DNA of 64,000 bases from Yunchengibacter salinarum (GTDB lineage Bacteria; Pseudomonadota; Alphaproteobacteria; Sphingomonadales; Kordiimonadaceae): NCBI RefSeq assembly GCF_037658235.1, contig NZ_JBBJLN010000002.1:284405-348404 (forward strand), given 5' to 3'. Shown here in pieces: positions 27,882 through 35,845 of this stretch. The notes under the pieces were generated by a model. That model was not told the DNA's origin, ran no database searches, and saw nothing but the letters and a program-made list of their open reading frames with translations. Position 1 is the stretch's first letter; each line of letters begins with the position of its first letter. A program made the translations under genes and the position numbers.

Positions 27882-27954
27882 GCTTGTTCTTTGGCCCGGC
27901 GCCGGTTTGCCCGACCATGAAAGCTGGCCACACACCAGTCGGGGAGAGGCGCCC

Positions 27955-29205
27955 ATGCAGCGCTATTCCGTTCTATCGCTGGCCCGCCGGGCGCTCGGCG
28001 GGCATCAGGGCTGGCGCCGCCAGTGGCGCAGCCCCGAACCGAAGCGGTCCTATGATGCGATCATTGTGGGCGCCGGGGGGCATGGCCTGGCCACCGCCTA
28101 TTATCTGGCGAAGGAGCACGGCATCACCAATGTGGCGGTGCTGGAAAAGGGCTGGCTGGGCGGTGGCAATATCGCCCGCAACACCACCATTGTGCGATCC
28201 AATTATCTGATGGATGAAAGCGCGGCCCTTTACGAAACCTCCCTGAAGCTGTGGGAAGGGCTGTCGAAAGACCTGAATTACAACATGATGTTCTCGCAGC
28301 GCGGCGTGCTGAACCTGGCGCACAATCTGGGGGACGTGCGGGCCGGGCGCCGCCGGGCGGAGGCCAACCGGCTGAACGGCATCGATTCCCACTGGCTGGA
28401 CGCCGCGGGCGTCAAAAAGGTCTGCCCGGAACTGAACACGGCCCCGGATGCGCGCTATCCCGTTCTGGGCTCCACCTTCCAGCCGCGCGGCGGCACCGCC
28501 CGGCACGACGCCGTGGCCTGGGGCTTTGCCCGCGCGGCGGACGGGCTGGGCGTGGACATCATCGAGCACTGCGAAGTCACCGGCATCCGCCGATCCGGGG
28601 GGCGCGTGATCGGGGTGGAGACCAGCCGTGGCCCCATTGACAGCCCGAAGGTGGGCCTTGTGGTGGCGGGGCACAGCTCCGTGCTGGCGGAAATGGCGGG
28701 TCTGCGCCTGCCGATCCAGAGCCACCCCCTTCAGGCGCTGGTGTCCGAGCCCATCAAGCCGGTGCTGGATACGGTGGTCATGTCCGGCGCGGTGCATGTG
28801 TATGTGAGCCAGTCGGACAAGGGTGAACTGGTGATCGGCGCGGGGATCGACTCGTACAATTCCTATGCCCAGCGCGGCAGTTTCCACATCATCGAAGAGC
28901 AGGTGCGTGCCATGATGCAGCTTTTCCCGCGCTTTTCCAGGCTGCGCCTGATGCGAAGCTGGGGCGGTATTGTGGACACCTGCCCGGATGCCTCCCCGAT
29001 TCTGAGCAAAACGCCGGTGGACGGGCTGTACATAAACGCCGGCTGGGGCACCGGCGGGTTCAAGGCCACGCCGGGCTCCGGCTTCGTGTTTGCCCACACC
29101 ATGGCGCGGGACGAGCCGCACCCCGTCGCCGCACCCTTCGCGCTGGATCGTTTCACCACCGGCGCCCTGATCGACGAACACGGCGCCGCCGCCGTGGCCC
29201 ATTGA
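27955..29205 (+). CDS. soxB: Sarcosine oxidase, beta subunit
   Basis: Flavin subunit (416 residues) of heterotetrameric sarcosine oxidase, which demethylates sarcosine to glycine, passing the methyl carbon to THF as 5,10-methylene-THF (or releasing formaldehyde) and making H2O2. The FAD-binding GAGGHG lies at 39-44. GGTARHDAVAWG around residue 184 matches the histidine that holds FMN covalently in characterised enzymes. The start at 27955 has GGGGAGAGG upstream; a longer in-frame start lacks this. First gene of soxBDAG. Confidence 0.95.
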   Translation: MQRYSVLSLARRALGGHQGWRRQWRSPEPKRSYDAIIVGAGGHGLATAYYLAKEHGITNVAVLEKGWLGGGNIARNTTIVRSNYLMDESAALYETSLKLWEGLSKDLNYNMMFSQRGVLNLAHNLGDVRAGRRRAEANRLNGIDSHWLDAAGVKKVCPELNTAPDARYPVLGSTFQPRGGTARHDAVAWGFARAADGLGVDIIEHCEVTGIRRSGGRVIGVETSRGPIDSPKVGLVVAGHSSVLAEMAGLRLPIQSHPLQALVSEPIKPVLDTVVMSGAVHVYVSQSDKGELVIGAGIDSYNSYAQRGSFHIIEEQVRAMMQLFPRFSRLRLMRSWGGIVDTCPDASPILSKTPVDGLYINAGWGTGGFKATPGSGFVFAHTMARDEPHPVAAPFALDRFTTGALIDEHGAAAVAH

Positions 29206-29224
29206 CAGAAAGGGGGAGGCACCC

Positions 29225-29518
29225 ATGCTGAAACTGGATTGCCCCTATTGCGGATCGCGCGACGAGGTGGAGTTCCACTATGGCGGTCAGGCTCATCTGA
29301 GCCGCCCGGAAGACCCGGACGCGCTCAGCGATGCCCGGTGGGCGGAATATCTGTTCATGCGGGACAATCCCAAGGGCCCCTTCGCGGAGCGCTGGGTGCA
29401 CTGGGCGGGCTGTCGGCGCTGGTTCAATGTGCTGCGGGACACGCGGGACCATCGGGTGATCGCGGTGTATGAAATGGGCGCGGCCCATCCCCCCATGGTG
29501 GAAGGGGAAACGCCGTGA
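29225..29518 (+). CDS. soxD: Sarcosine oxidase, delta subunit
   Basis: Small zinc-binding subunit (97 residues) of the tetrameric enzyme. The CPYCGSRDEVEF start supplies two cysteine ligands, and HWAGCRRWFNVLRDT supplies the third cysteine with the conserved subunit core. A GGGGGAGG ribosome-binding site precedes it. Its stop overlaps the GTG start of soxA (GTGA), as is common in sox operons. Confidence 0.95.
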   Translation: MLKLDCPYCGSRDEVEFHYGGQAHLSRPEDPDALSDARWAEYLFMRDNPKGPFAERWVHWAGCRRWFNVLRDTRDHRVIAVYEMGAAHPPMVEGETP

Positions 29519-32500
29519 GCGGCGCGCGGCTGAGCGAAGGCGGCCTGGTGGATCGCGGGCGGGTGATCCGTTTCACCTTCAATGGTCGCCGCATGACCGG
29601 CCATGTGGGGGATAGTCTCGCCGCGGCCCTGCTGGCCAATGGCGTGACCACCGCCGCCCGCAGCTTCAAATATCACCGGCCACGCGGGATCATGGCGGCG
29701 GGGGTGGAGGACGCCAATGTGATGGTGCAGTTGGAGGAGGGCGCCCGTACCATCCCCAATCTGAAAGCGACCGAGGTGGCCCTTTATGACGGGCTGGTGG
29801 CGCGCAGCGTCAATGCCTGGCCGTCCGTGGCATGGGATGTGGGGGCGGTGACCGGGGCGTTTTCCCGCTTTCTGCCCACGGGGTTTTATTACAAGACCTT
29901 CTTCGCCGCGCCGTTCCTGTGGAACCGCCTGTTCGAACCGGTGATCCGCCGGGGCGCGGGGTGGGGGCGCGCGCCGCGCGAACCGGACCCGGAGGTTTAT
30001 GATCATGTGCACCGCAGCACCGATGTGCTGATCGCGGGGGGCGGGCCGTCCGGCCTGGTGGCGGCGTTGCGGGCGGCGCGCACGGGCGCGCGGGTGATGC
30101 TGTGCGATCTGGATGAACGCTTTGGCGGCAGCGCGCTTTACCGGCCAGTGACGCTGGATGGGCGGTCGGGGGCGGATTGGGCCGATGACATGGTCGCCCG
30201 CCTGGAAGACTGCCCCAATGTGACCCTTTTGGCCCGCACCACGGTCACGGGCGGCTATGATCAGGGCTTCTACACGGCGCTGGAACGGCTGAGCGATCAT
30301 CTGGCGCCCGCAGAGCGACCGGTGGGCCGTGCGCGGCAGCGGCTGTGGCATATCCGGGCCGGGCGGGTGATATTGGCCACCGGCGTGCATGAACGCCCGC
30401 TGGTGTTCGCCAACAATGACCGGCCCGGCATCATGCTGGCGGCGTCGGTGCTGGCCTATATCCGCCGCTATGGCGTATTGCCGGGGCGGCGGGCGGTGTT
30501 ATTCACCAATAATGACCGCGCCTATGAAGCGGCCCATGCGCTGTGCGCGGCAGGGGCGCGTGTGACCGTGGTGGACAGCCGCCCCGATCCGAACGGGCCG
30601 CTGGTGGCGCAGGCGCGGCAGGCGGGGGCCGACCTGATCACCGGCAGCGCGATCACGGATAGCCGCGGGCGCACGGCCCTGAAACGGGTGCGGGTGCAGC
30701 CGCTGGACGGGCCGGATGCCCGGCCCGCCGGGCGGGGCCGATGGCTGAAGGTGGATCTGCTGGCGGTGTCGGGCGGTTACAGCCCGGTGGTGCATATCTA
30801 CAGCCATGTGGGCGGCAAGCTGCGCTATGACGCGGACGCATCCTGTTTCCGCCCCGGCGATCCCGTGGCCGGGCAGGTGCCCGTGGGCGGTTGCAATGGC
30901 ACATTCGATCTGGCGGACGCGCTGGCGGAATCCGCCCTGGCGGGAAGCGGCGCCGGGGCCAATGGCGGCGCCGGGTCGGACGGGGCAGTGGATGGCGTGC
31001 CGACGGTGGCGGAACAGCCCGCCGCCATGCCCGCGCCGCTATGGTGCGTGGGCGGCAGGGATGCGGCCCGGCGCCTGCCCAGCAAGCATTTCGTGGACCT
31101 GCAAAACGACACCACCGCCGGGGATATCGGCCTGGCCGTGCGCGAAGGTTTTCGCGCGGTGGAGCATATGAAGCGCTATACGCTGACCGGGTACGGCACG
31201 GATCAGGGCAAGACATCCAACATCAACGGGCTGGCCATACTCGCCGCCCTGCTGGATCGGCCCATGGGCGCGGTGGGCACTACCACTTTCCGCCCGCCCT
31301 ATACGGCGATCACTTTTGGCGCGGTGGCCGGGCACGACCGGGGCGACCTGTTCGATCCGGTGCGGCGCACGGCCATGCATGACCGGCATCAGGCGCTGGG
31401 TGCCCTGTTCGAGGATGTGGGGCAGTGGAAGCGCCCCTGGTACTATCCTCGCGCGGACGAGACCATGCGGGAAGCCGTGGCACGGGAATGCCGGGCCGTG
31501 CGCACGGGCGTGGGGGTGCTGGATGCCTCCACACTGGGCAAGATACTGGTGCAGGGGCCGGATGCGGCCACTTTCCTGAACAGGGTCTATACCAATGCCT
31601 GGTCCGCCCTGAAGGTGGGGCGCGCCCGATACGGCCTGATGTGCGGCGAGGACGGCATGGTGATGGACGACGGCACCACCGCCCGGCTTGATGAAAACAG
31701 CTATCTGATGAGCACCACCACCAGCGGCGCCGCGCGGGTGCTGGACCATCTGGAAGACTATTTGCAGACCGAATGGCCGGACCTGCGCGTGCGGCTCACA
31801 TCCGTGACGGAACAATATGCAGTGGTTTCCATCGCCGGGCCGGACAGCGGCACCGTTTTGCGGCGCCTTGCCCCCGGCCTGCCGCTGGACCCGGAAAGTT
31901 TCCCCTTTCTGGGTGTGCGCGAAGCCCGCGTGGCGGGGCTGGATGCCCGCATCTTCCGCATCAGTTTCACCGGCGAGTTGAGCTACGAGATCAACGTGGC
32001 CTGGCGCCATGGCCCCGCCTTGTGGGATGCGGTGATGGCGGCGGGCGCGGACCTGGACATCACCCCTTATGGCACCGAGACCATGCATGTGCTGCGCGCG
32101 GAAAAGGGCTTCATCATTGTGGGGCAGGAGACGGACGGCAATCAGACGCCGCTGGACCTGGGCATGAGCTGGGCGGTTTCGCGCAAGAAGGATTTTATCG
32201 GTCGGCGTTCTCTGCTTCGATCCGACTGTGTGCGCGATGACCGCAAGCAGCTTGTGGGCCTGTTGCCCGAAGATGGTGCCATGGTGCTGCCGGAAGGCAG
32301 TCAGATCGTCGCCGCCGGGGCGGCGGGCGGGCGGCCACCGATCCCCATGGAAGGGTTCGTCACCTCCAGCTATTGGAGCCCGGCGCTGGGCCGTGGCTTC
32401 GCCCTGGCCCTGATCCGGGGCGGGCGCACCCGCTACGGCGAGCGGCTGGAGGCGGAGCTTGATGGCCGCCCGGTGCCGGTCACGGTCACCGATCCGGTTT

Positions 32501-32550
32501 TTTATGACAGGGAAGGAGCGCGGCGCGATGGCGACCCAGAGCGGCTCTGA
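29515..32550 (+). CDS. soxA: Sarcosine oxidase, alpha subunit
   Basis: Large subunit of 1011 residues, normal for the family. Domain order: Fer2-like N-terminal domain (about 10-95), NAD-binding Rossmann/pyridine-nucleotide domain (from about 165, LIAGGGPSGLVAALRAARTG), and a C-terminal GcvT-like THF-binding domain (from about 620 to the end, with EWP and GFIIVGQETDGNQTP segments) where 5,10-methylene-THF is formed. GTG start overlapping the soxD stop by 4 nt; the end overlaps the soxG start. The GcvT domain sends sarcosine-derived carbon straight into the folate genes downstream. Confidence 0.96.
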   Translation: MSGARLSEGGLVDRGRVIRFTFNGRRMTGHVGDSLAAALLANGVTTAARSFKYHRPRGIMAAGVEDANVMVQLEEGARTIPNLKATEVALYDGLVARSVNAWPSVAWDVGAVTGAFSRFLPTGFYYKTFFAAPFLWNRLFEPVIRRGAGWGRAPREPDPEVYDHVHRSTDVLIAGGGPSGLVAALRAARTGARVMLCDLDERFGGSALYRPVTLDGRSGADWADDMVARLEDCPNVTLLARTTVTGGYDQGFYTALERLSDHLAPAERPVGRARQRLWHIRAGRVILATGVHERPLVFANNDRPGIMLAASVLAYIRRYGVLPGRRAVLFTNNDRAYEAAHALCAAGARVTVVDSRPDPNGPLVAQARQAGADLITGSAITDSRGRTALKRVRVQPLDGPDARPAGRGRWLKVDLLAVSGGYSPVVHIYSHVGGKLRYDADASCFRPGDPVAGQVPVGGCNGTFDLADALAESALAGSGAGANGGAGSDGAVDGVPTVAEQPAAMPAPLWCVGGRDAARRLPSKHFVDLQNDTTAGDIGLAVREGFRAVEHMKRYTLTGYGTDQGKTSNINGLAILAALLDRPMGAVGTTTFRPPYTAITFGAVAGHDRGDLFDPVRRTAMHDRHQALGALFEDVGQWKRPWYYPRADETMREAVARECRAVRTGVGVLDASTLGKILVQGPDAATFLNRVYTNAWSALKVGRARYGLMCGEDGMVMDDGTTARLDENSYLMSTTTSGAARVLDHLEDYLQTEWPDLRVRLTSVTEQYAVVSIAGPDSGTVLRRLAPGLPLDPESFPFLGVREARVAGLDARIFRISFTGELSYEINVAWRHGPALWDAVMAAGADLDITPYGTETMHVLRAEKGFIIVGQETDGNQTPLDLGMSWAVSRKKDFIGRRSLLRSDCVRDDRKQLVGLLPEDGAMVLPEGSQIVAAGAAGGRPPIPMEGFVTSSYWSPALGRGFALALIRGGRTRYGERLEAELDGRPVPVTVTDPVFYDREGARRDGDPERL

Positions 32551-33154
32551 TGCATTTTCGGGCATTCTGCTGCCCGGCACCGGCCCGCTGGCGCCGGTGA
32601 CAGGCCGGGATGTGACGGTCTTCCCCATTGGCTTCACCGGCCTGGTGAGCCTGCGGGTGCCGGCGCATAATGCGGCCTGTCTGGCGGCGCTGGAAACGGC
32701 GCTGGGCCTGCCACTGCCCCGTGCCGTGACCGGCTGCCGGATCGACGGGGAGACGCGGGCGCTCCGGGTCGGGCCGGACGAATGGCTGATCATGACTGTG
32801 GATGGCGCCGCCCCTGACCTCGCCGCCCGGCTGGAGGCCGCCGGTGCCCCCGCCTGCCAGGAAACGGACCTGCCCGTTTCGGCGGTGGATGTGTCGGATA
32901 CGCTGTTCGGCTTCCGCCTGAGCGGGGCGGGGGCCGCCGATCTGCTGGCGCGTGGATGCAGCCTTGATCTGGTCGGGCGGGAAGGGGGTGGGCAGAACGG
33001 GGATGGCCCGGTGGCCGTGATGACCCTGCTGGACAAGGCGCGGGCCCTGATCCTGTGCGGCACCGGGCTGGAGGGGGGCGAGGTCTGGGTGCGCACCTCT
33101 TTCGCCGCCCATATGCACGATTGGTTCGCGGCTGTGGCTGATCGTCGGGGGTAG
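32528..33154 (+). CDS. soxG: Sarcosine oxidase, gamma subunit
   Basis: GcvT-related accessory subunit of 208 residues, poorly conserved in general but recognised by position and by the blocks RVGPDEWLIM, DVSDTLFGFRLSGAGAADLLARGCSLDL and the C-terminal VWVRTSFAAHMHDWF. I chose the ATG at 32528 (MATQSG), overlapping the end of soxA by 23 nt; the ATG at 32504 is the alternative. It completes soxBDAG. Confidence 0.88.
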   Translation: MATQSGSDAFSGILLPGTGPLAPVTGRDVTVFPIGFTGLVSLRVPAHNAACLAALETALGLPLPRAVTGCRIDGETRALRVGPDEWLIMTVDGAAPDLAARLEAAGAPACQETDLPVSAVDVSDTLFGFRLSGAGAADLLARGCSLDLVGREGGGQNGDGPVAVMTLLDKARALILCGTGLEGGEVWVRTSFAAHMHDWFAAVADRRG

Positions 33155-33369
33155 GGGCGCCCCTTGCGAACCGTCAGCGTGGCTTATCATGTGGTTTGTC
33201 AGGTGTAATCACCAAGTTGTGATCCCGTGAATACTTTGTGCGCTGCGGTATAGGTATGGTGCCATGCAGAAAAATGGTGGTAAAATTTCCGTAATCGGAT
33301 GCTTTTGTCCTGTTTGGTATGAAATTTGTCCGTTGTGGTGAAGTGACGCGGCGATGGCGGGCCTATGCT

Positions 33370-33408
33370 GGGACACGAAATTTGGTGTCCCTTTGGCAAA
33401 GGAAGCCC
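33370..33408 (+). promoter_or_regulatory. Hairpin-forming 5' leader before the DmdA/GcvT-like gene
   Basis: In the 257-bp gap after soxG, GGGACAC (33370-33376) and GTGTCCC (33385-33391) form a 7-bp dyad, directly followed by CCTTTGGCAAAGG, a second small stem that partly covers the AAAGGAAG ribosome-binding site. This could be an operator dyad or an RNA element controlling translation. I found no match to the glycine riboswitch core. The rest of the gap shows no gene. Confidence 0.35.
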
Positions 33409-33411
33409 GTT

Positions 33412-34764
33412 ATGGACGATACATTCACCCCTGAACTCGGCGCGGCGGACCTCGAAACCGCCTATCAGCCCCAAAGCGTGGATCAGAGCGATCGGCGCGT
33501 TCCCATCAATCTGCGCCAGAGCGGCCGCACACCGGTGGAAATGCTGATTTCCACGCGGGTCCGCAAGTCGCCATACTGGCACCTGTCGCACCGGGAAGGG
33601 TGCTGGCGGGCCACCGTTTACAACCGCATCTATCACCCGCGCGGCTATGTGCGCCCCGAAGACGGTGGTGCCATGGTGGAATATGACGCCCTGATCAATC
33701 ATGTGACCATGTGGAATGTGGCGGTGGAGCGCCAGATTCAGGTGAAGGGCCCGGATGCGGAAGCCTTTGTCAATTACGTGATCACGCGGGATGCCACCCG
33801 GATCAAGCCCATGCACGGCAAATATGTGATCCTGTGCAATGAAGAGGGCGGCATTCTGAACGATCCGGTCCTGCTGCGCATCAGCGAGGATGAATTCTGG
33901 TTCTCCATTTCCGACAGCGATCTGGAAATGTGGCTGCGCGGAGTCAATCTGGGCAAGGGTTATGATGTAACCATCGCCGAGATCGACGTGGCGCCGGTGC
34001 AGATTCAGGGGCCCAAGTCCGAAGCCCTGATGACGGACCTGTTCGGCGAGGCCGTCAGCGACATCCCCTATTACGGCCTGATGGCCGGGCAAGTGGCGGG
34101 CCGGGACGTGATCATTTCCCAGACCGGCTTCACCGGCGAAAAGGGGTACGAGATCTATCTCTATGACGCCACAATCCATGCGGAGGCCATGTGGAACACC
34201 GTGCTGGATGCGGGCCGGAAGCACAATCTGACGGTCATCGCCCCGGCGCACCATCGGCGCATCGCGGCGGGCATCCTGTCCTGGGGGCAGGACATCGATC
34301 AGGAAACGCTGCCTTTCCAATGCAATCTGGCCTATCAGGTGCCGCGCAAGAAGACCGCCGACTATATCGGCAAGGCCCGCCTGGAAGAGGTGCGCGCCCA
34401 GATCGAGGCGGGCAACCCGCCCTTCAAAACCAAGATGGTGGGGATCACCTTTGGCGGGCTGCCGGTGGATGATTACGCGCCGGATTTCTGGCTGATCTCC
34501 CGCGAGGAAGACAGCGAGCCCATCGGCTATGTGACCTCGCCCTGGTACTCGCCGGAGCTTCAGATCAACATTGCTCTGGCCTATGTGCCCATAAACGATA
34601 CGGCAGTGGGCACCAAGCTGCATGTTCACCTGCCGGAGGAATACCGCGTGGGCCACCCCGGCCCCAGCGTGGCCGCCGAGGTGGTGGACGTGCCGTTCCG
34701 GCCCTCGGTGAACCCGAATGCGCGGGAAGTGGCGAAATATAAAGGCCGCGACTACGCCTATTGA
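33412..34764 (+). CDS. GcvT-family THF-dependent methyltransferase, DmdA-like
   Basis: Protein of 450 residues in the aminomethyltransferase/THF-demethylase fold. Segments such as NVAVERQIQVKGPDAEAF, GGILNDPVLLRISEDEFW, DVAPVQIQGPKSEALM and SQTGFTGEKGYEIYL resemble DMSP demethylase DmdA more than glycine-cleavage GcvT. No gcvH or gcvP is present, which argues against a glycine-cleavage role. It heads a set with a MetF-like reductase and formate-THF ligase, the order of the ligM-metF-ligH O-demethylation set of Sphingobium, so it likely moves a methyl group to THF. Substrate (O-, S- or N-methyl compound) is unknown. It is longer than DmdA, with about 60 extra N-terminal residues. Confidence 0.7.
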   Translation: MDDTFTPELGAADLETAYQPQSVDQSDRRVPINLRQSGRTPVEMLISTRVRKSPYWHLSHREGCWRATVYNRIYHPRGYVRPEDGGAMVEYDALINHVTMWNVAVERQIQVKGPDAEAFVNYVITRDATRIKPMHGKYVILCNEEGGILNDPVLLRISEDEFWFSISDSDLEMWLRGVNLGKGYDVTIAEIDVAPVQIQGPKSEALMTDLFGEAVSDIPYYGLMAGQVAGRDVIISQTGFTGEKGYEIYLYDATIHAEAMWNTVLDAGRKHNLTVIAPAHHRRIAAGILSWGQDIDQETLPFQCNLAYQVPRKKTADYIGKARLEEVRAQIEAGNPPFKTKMVGITFGGLPVDDYAPDFWLISREEDSEPIGYVTSPWYSPELQINIALAYVPINDTAVGTKLHVHLPEEYRVGHPGPSVAAEVVDVPFRPSVNPNAREVAKYKGRDYAY

Positions 34765-34846
34765 GGTGCCGGGGCGGATGGGCGTGATGCCCTTTCGCCC
34801 CGTTACCCTGGCGCCCCGCCGATGCCCCCGCCGAAGGAGACATGCC

Positions 34847-35818
34847 ATGGCCCCGAAGGATACCGCACCCCCCGCGCCTGAGACGGCGCCCCGTTTGCCC
34901 GACACGGCGCAAGACCTGCCGCCGCTCAGGGCATTGTTGCAGGATGTGACGGTGGAGGCGACCCCGGCCCAGATCGACGGGGAAGCGGACATGGCGGCGC
35001 TTTTGCCATCCGGCAGCAGCGTTTATATCCCCTTCCTGCCCGGTGGCAGCGTGGAGCCGGTGATCCGGGCGTCGGCACAGGTGCGGGCCAGGGGGTTGGT
35101 GCCCGTTCCGCATGTTCCCGCGCGCACCATGCCGTCCCGCGCGGCGCTGGATGATTTTCTGGCCCGTCTCAGGGAAGCGGGGGCGGATCGGATGCTGCTT
35201 ATCGCCGGGGACACATCGACCCCGCGCGGGCCCTTTGCCAGCACGCTGGACCTGCTGGAAACCGGGCTGCCGGTGCGCCACGGCTTCCGCATGATGGGCG
35301 TGGCCGGTCACCCTGAAGGCCACCCCGTGGCGGATGACGATACCCTGTTCCGCGCGCTGCTGGAAAAGCGGGCCTATGCGCGGGAAACAGGGACCGAAAT
35401 GTGGATCGTGACCCAGTTCATCTTCACGTCCGAGCCACTGTTTCACTGGTTGGACCGGCTGGCCGTTTCAGGGCTGGACCTGCCGGTGCGTGTGGGCGTA
35501 CCGGGGCCGACCCGGCTGAAGACCCTGATCCGCATGGCCATGGCCTGCGGTGTGGGCCAGTCCGCGCGTATGCTGGCCAAACGTCCCGACATGGTGGGCC
35601 GTCTGTTTTCCCGCTGGACGCCGGATGACCTGGTGGGCGCGCTGGCCGGATACCGGGCGCGCTGGCCGGAACACAATCTGGCGGGGATGCATGTGTTCCC
35701 CTTTGGCGGCCTGCGGGTGGCGGCCACCTGGCTGGACCGTTTGCGATCGGGCGAGGAATCCGTGCCCGTGACAGTGCCGGAAACCGGTGGAAGCACCGTC
35801 CTTGCCGGGGCGGAGTGA
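34847..35818 (+). CDS. Methylenetetrahydrofolate reductase-like protein
   Basis: TIM-barrel flavoprotein of 323 residues related to MetF, interconverting 5-methyl-THF and 5,10-methylene-THF. Visible blocks are VYIPFLPGGS, PHVPARTMPSR, MLLIAGDTSTPRGPF, MGVAGHPEGHP, WIVTQFIFTSEPLFHWL and VHVGVPG-type RVGVPGPTRL, in family order. The ATG at 34847 follows GAAGGAGA. Lying between a methyl-THF-forming demethylase and formate-THF ligase, it probably runs in the oxidative direction, to methylene-THF, rather than serving methionine synthesis. Confidence 0.82.
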   Translation: MAPKDTAPPAPETAPRLPDTAQDLPPLRALLQDVTVEATPAQIDGEADMAALLPSGSSVYIPFLPGGSVEPVIRASAQVRARGLVPVPHVPARTMPSRAALDDFLARLREAGADRMLLIAGDTSTPRGPFASTLDLLETGLPVRHGFRMMGVAGHPEGHPVADDDTLFRALLEKRAYARETGTEMWIVTQFIFTSEPLFHWLDRLAVSGLDLPVRVGVPGPTRLKTLIRMAMACGVGQSARMLAKRPDMVGRLFSRWTPDDLVGALAGYRARWPEHNLAGMHVFPFGGLRVAATWLDRLRSGEESVPVTVPETGGSTVLAGAE

Positions 35819-35845
35819 GATTGCCTTCTTGTCAGGAGAGAGACC

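Noticed and set aside
31039..33096. Minus-strand open frame of 685 codons opposite soxA and soxG
   Set aside because: Shadow of well-recognised sarcosine oxidase genes; no domain pattern or ribosome-binding site.
33155..33411. Glycine riboswitch before the GcvT-like gene
   Set aside because: The conserved tandem aptamer core was not found; only simple stems are present.
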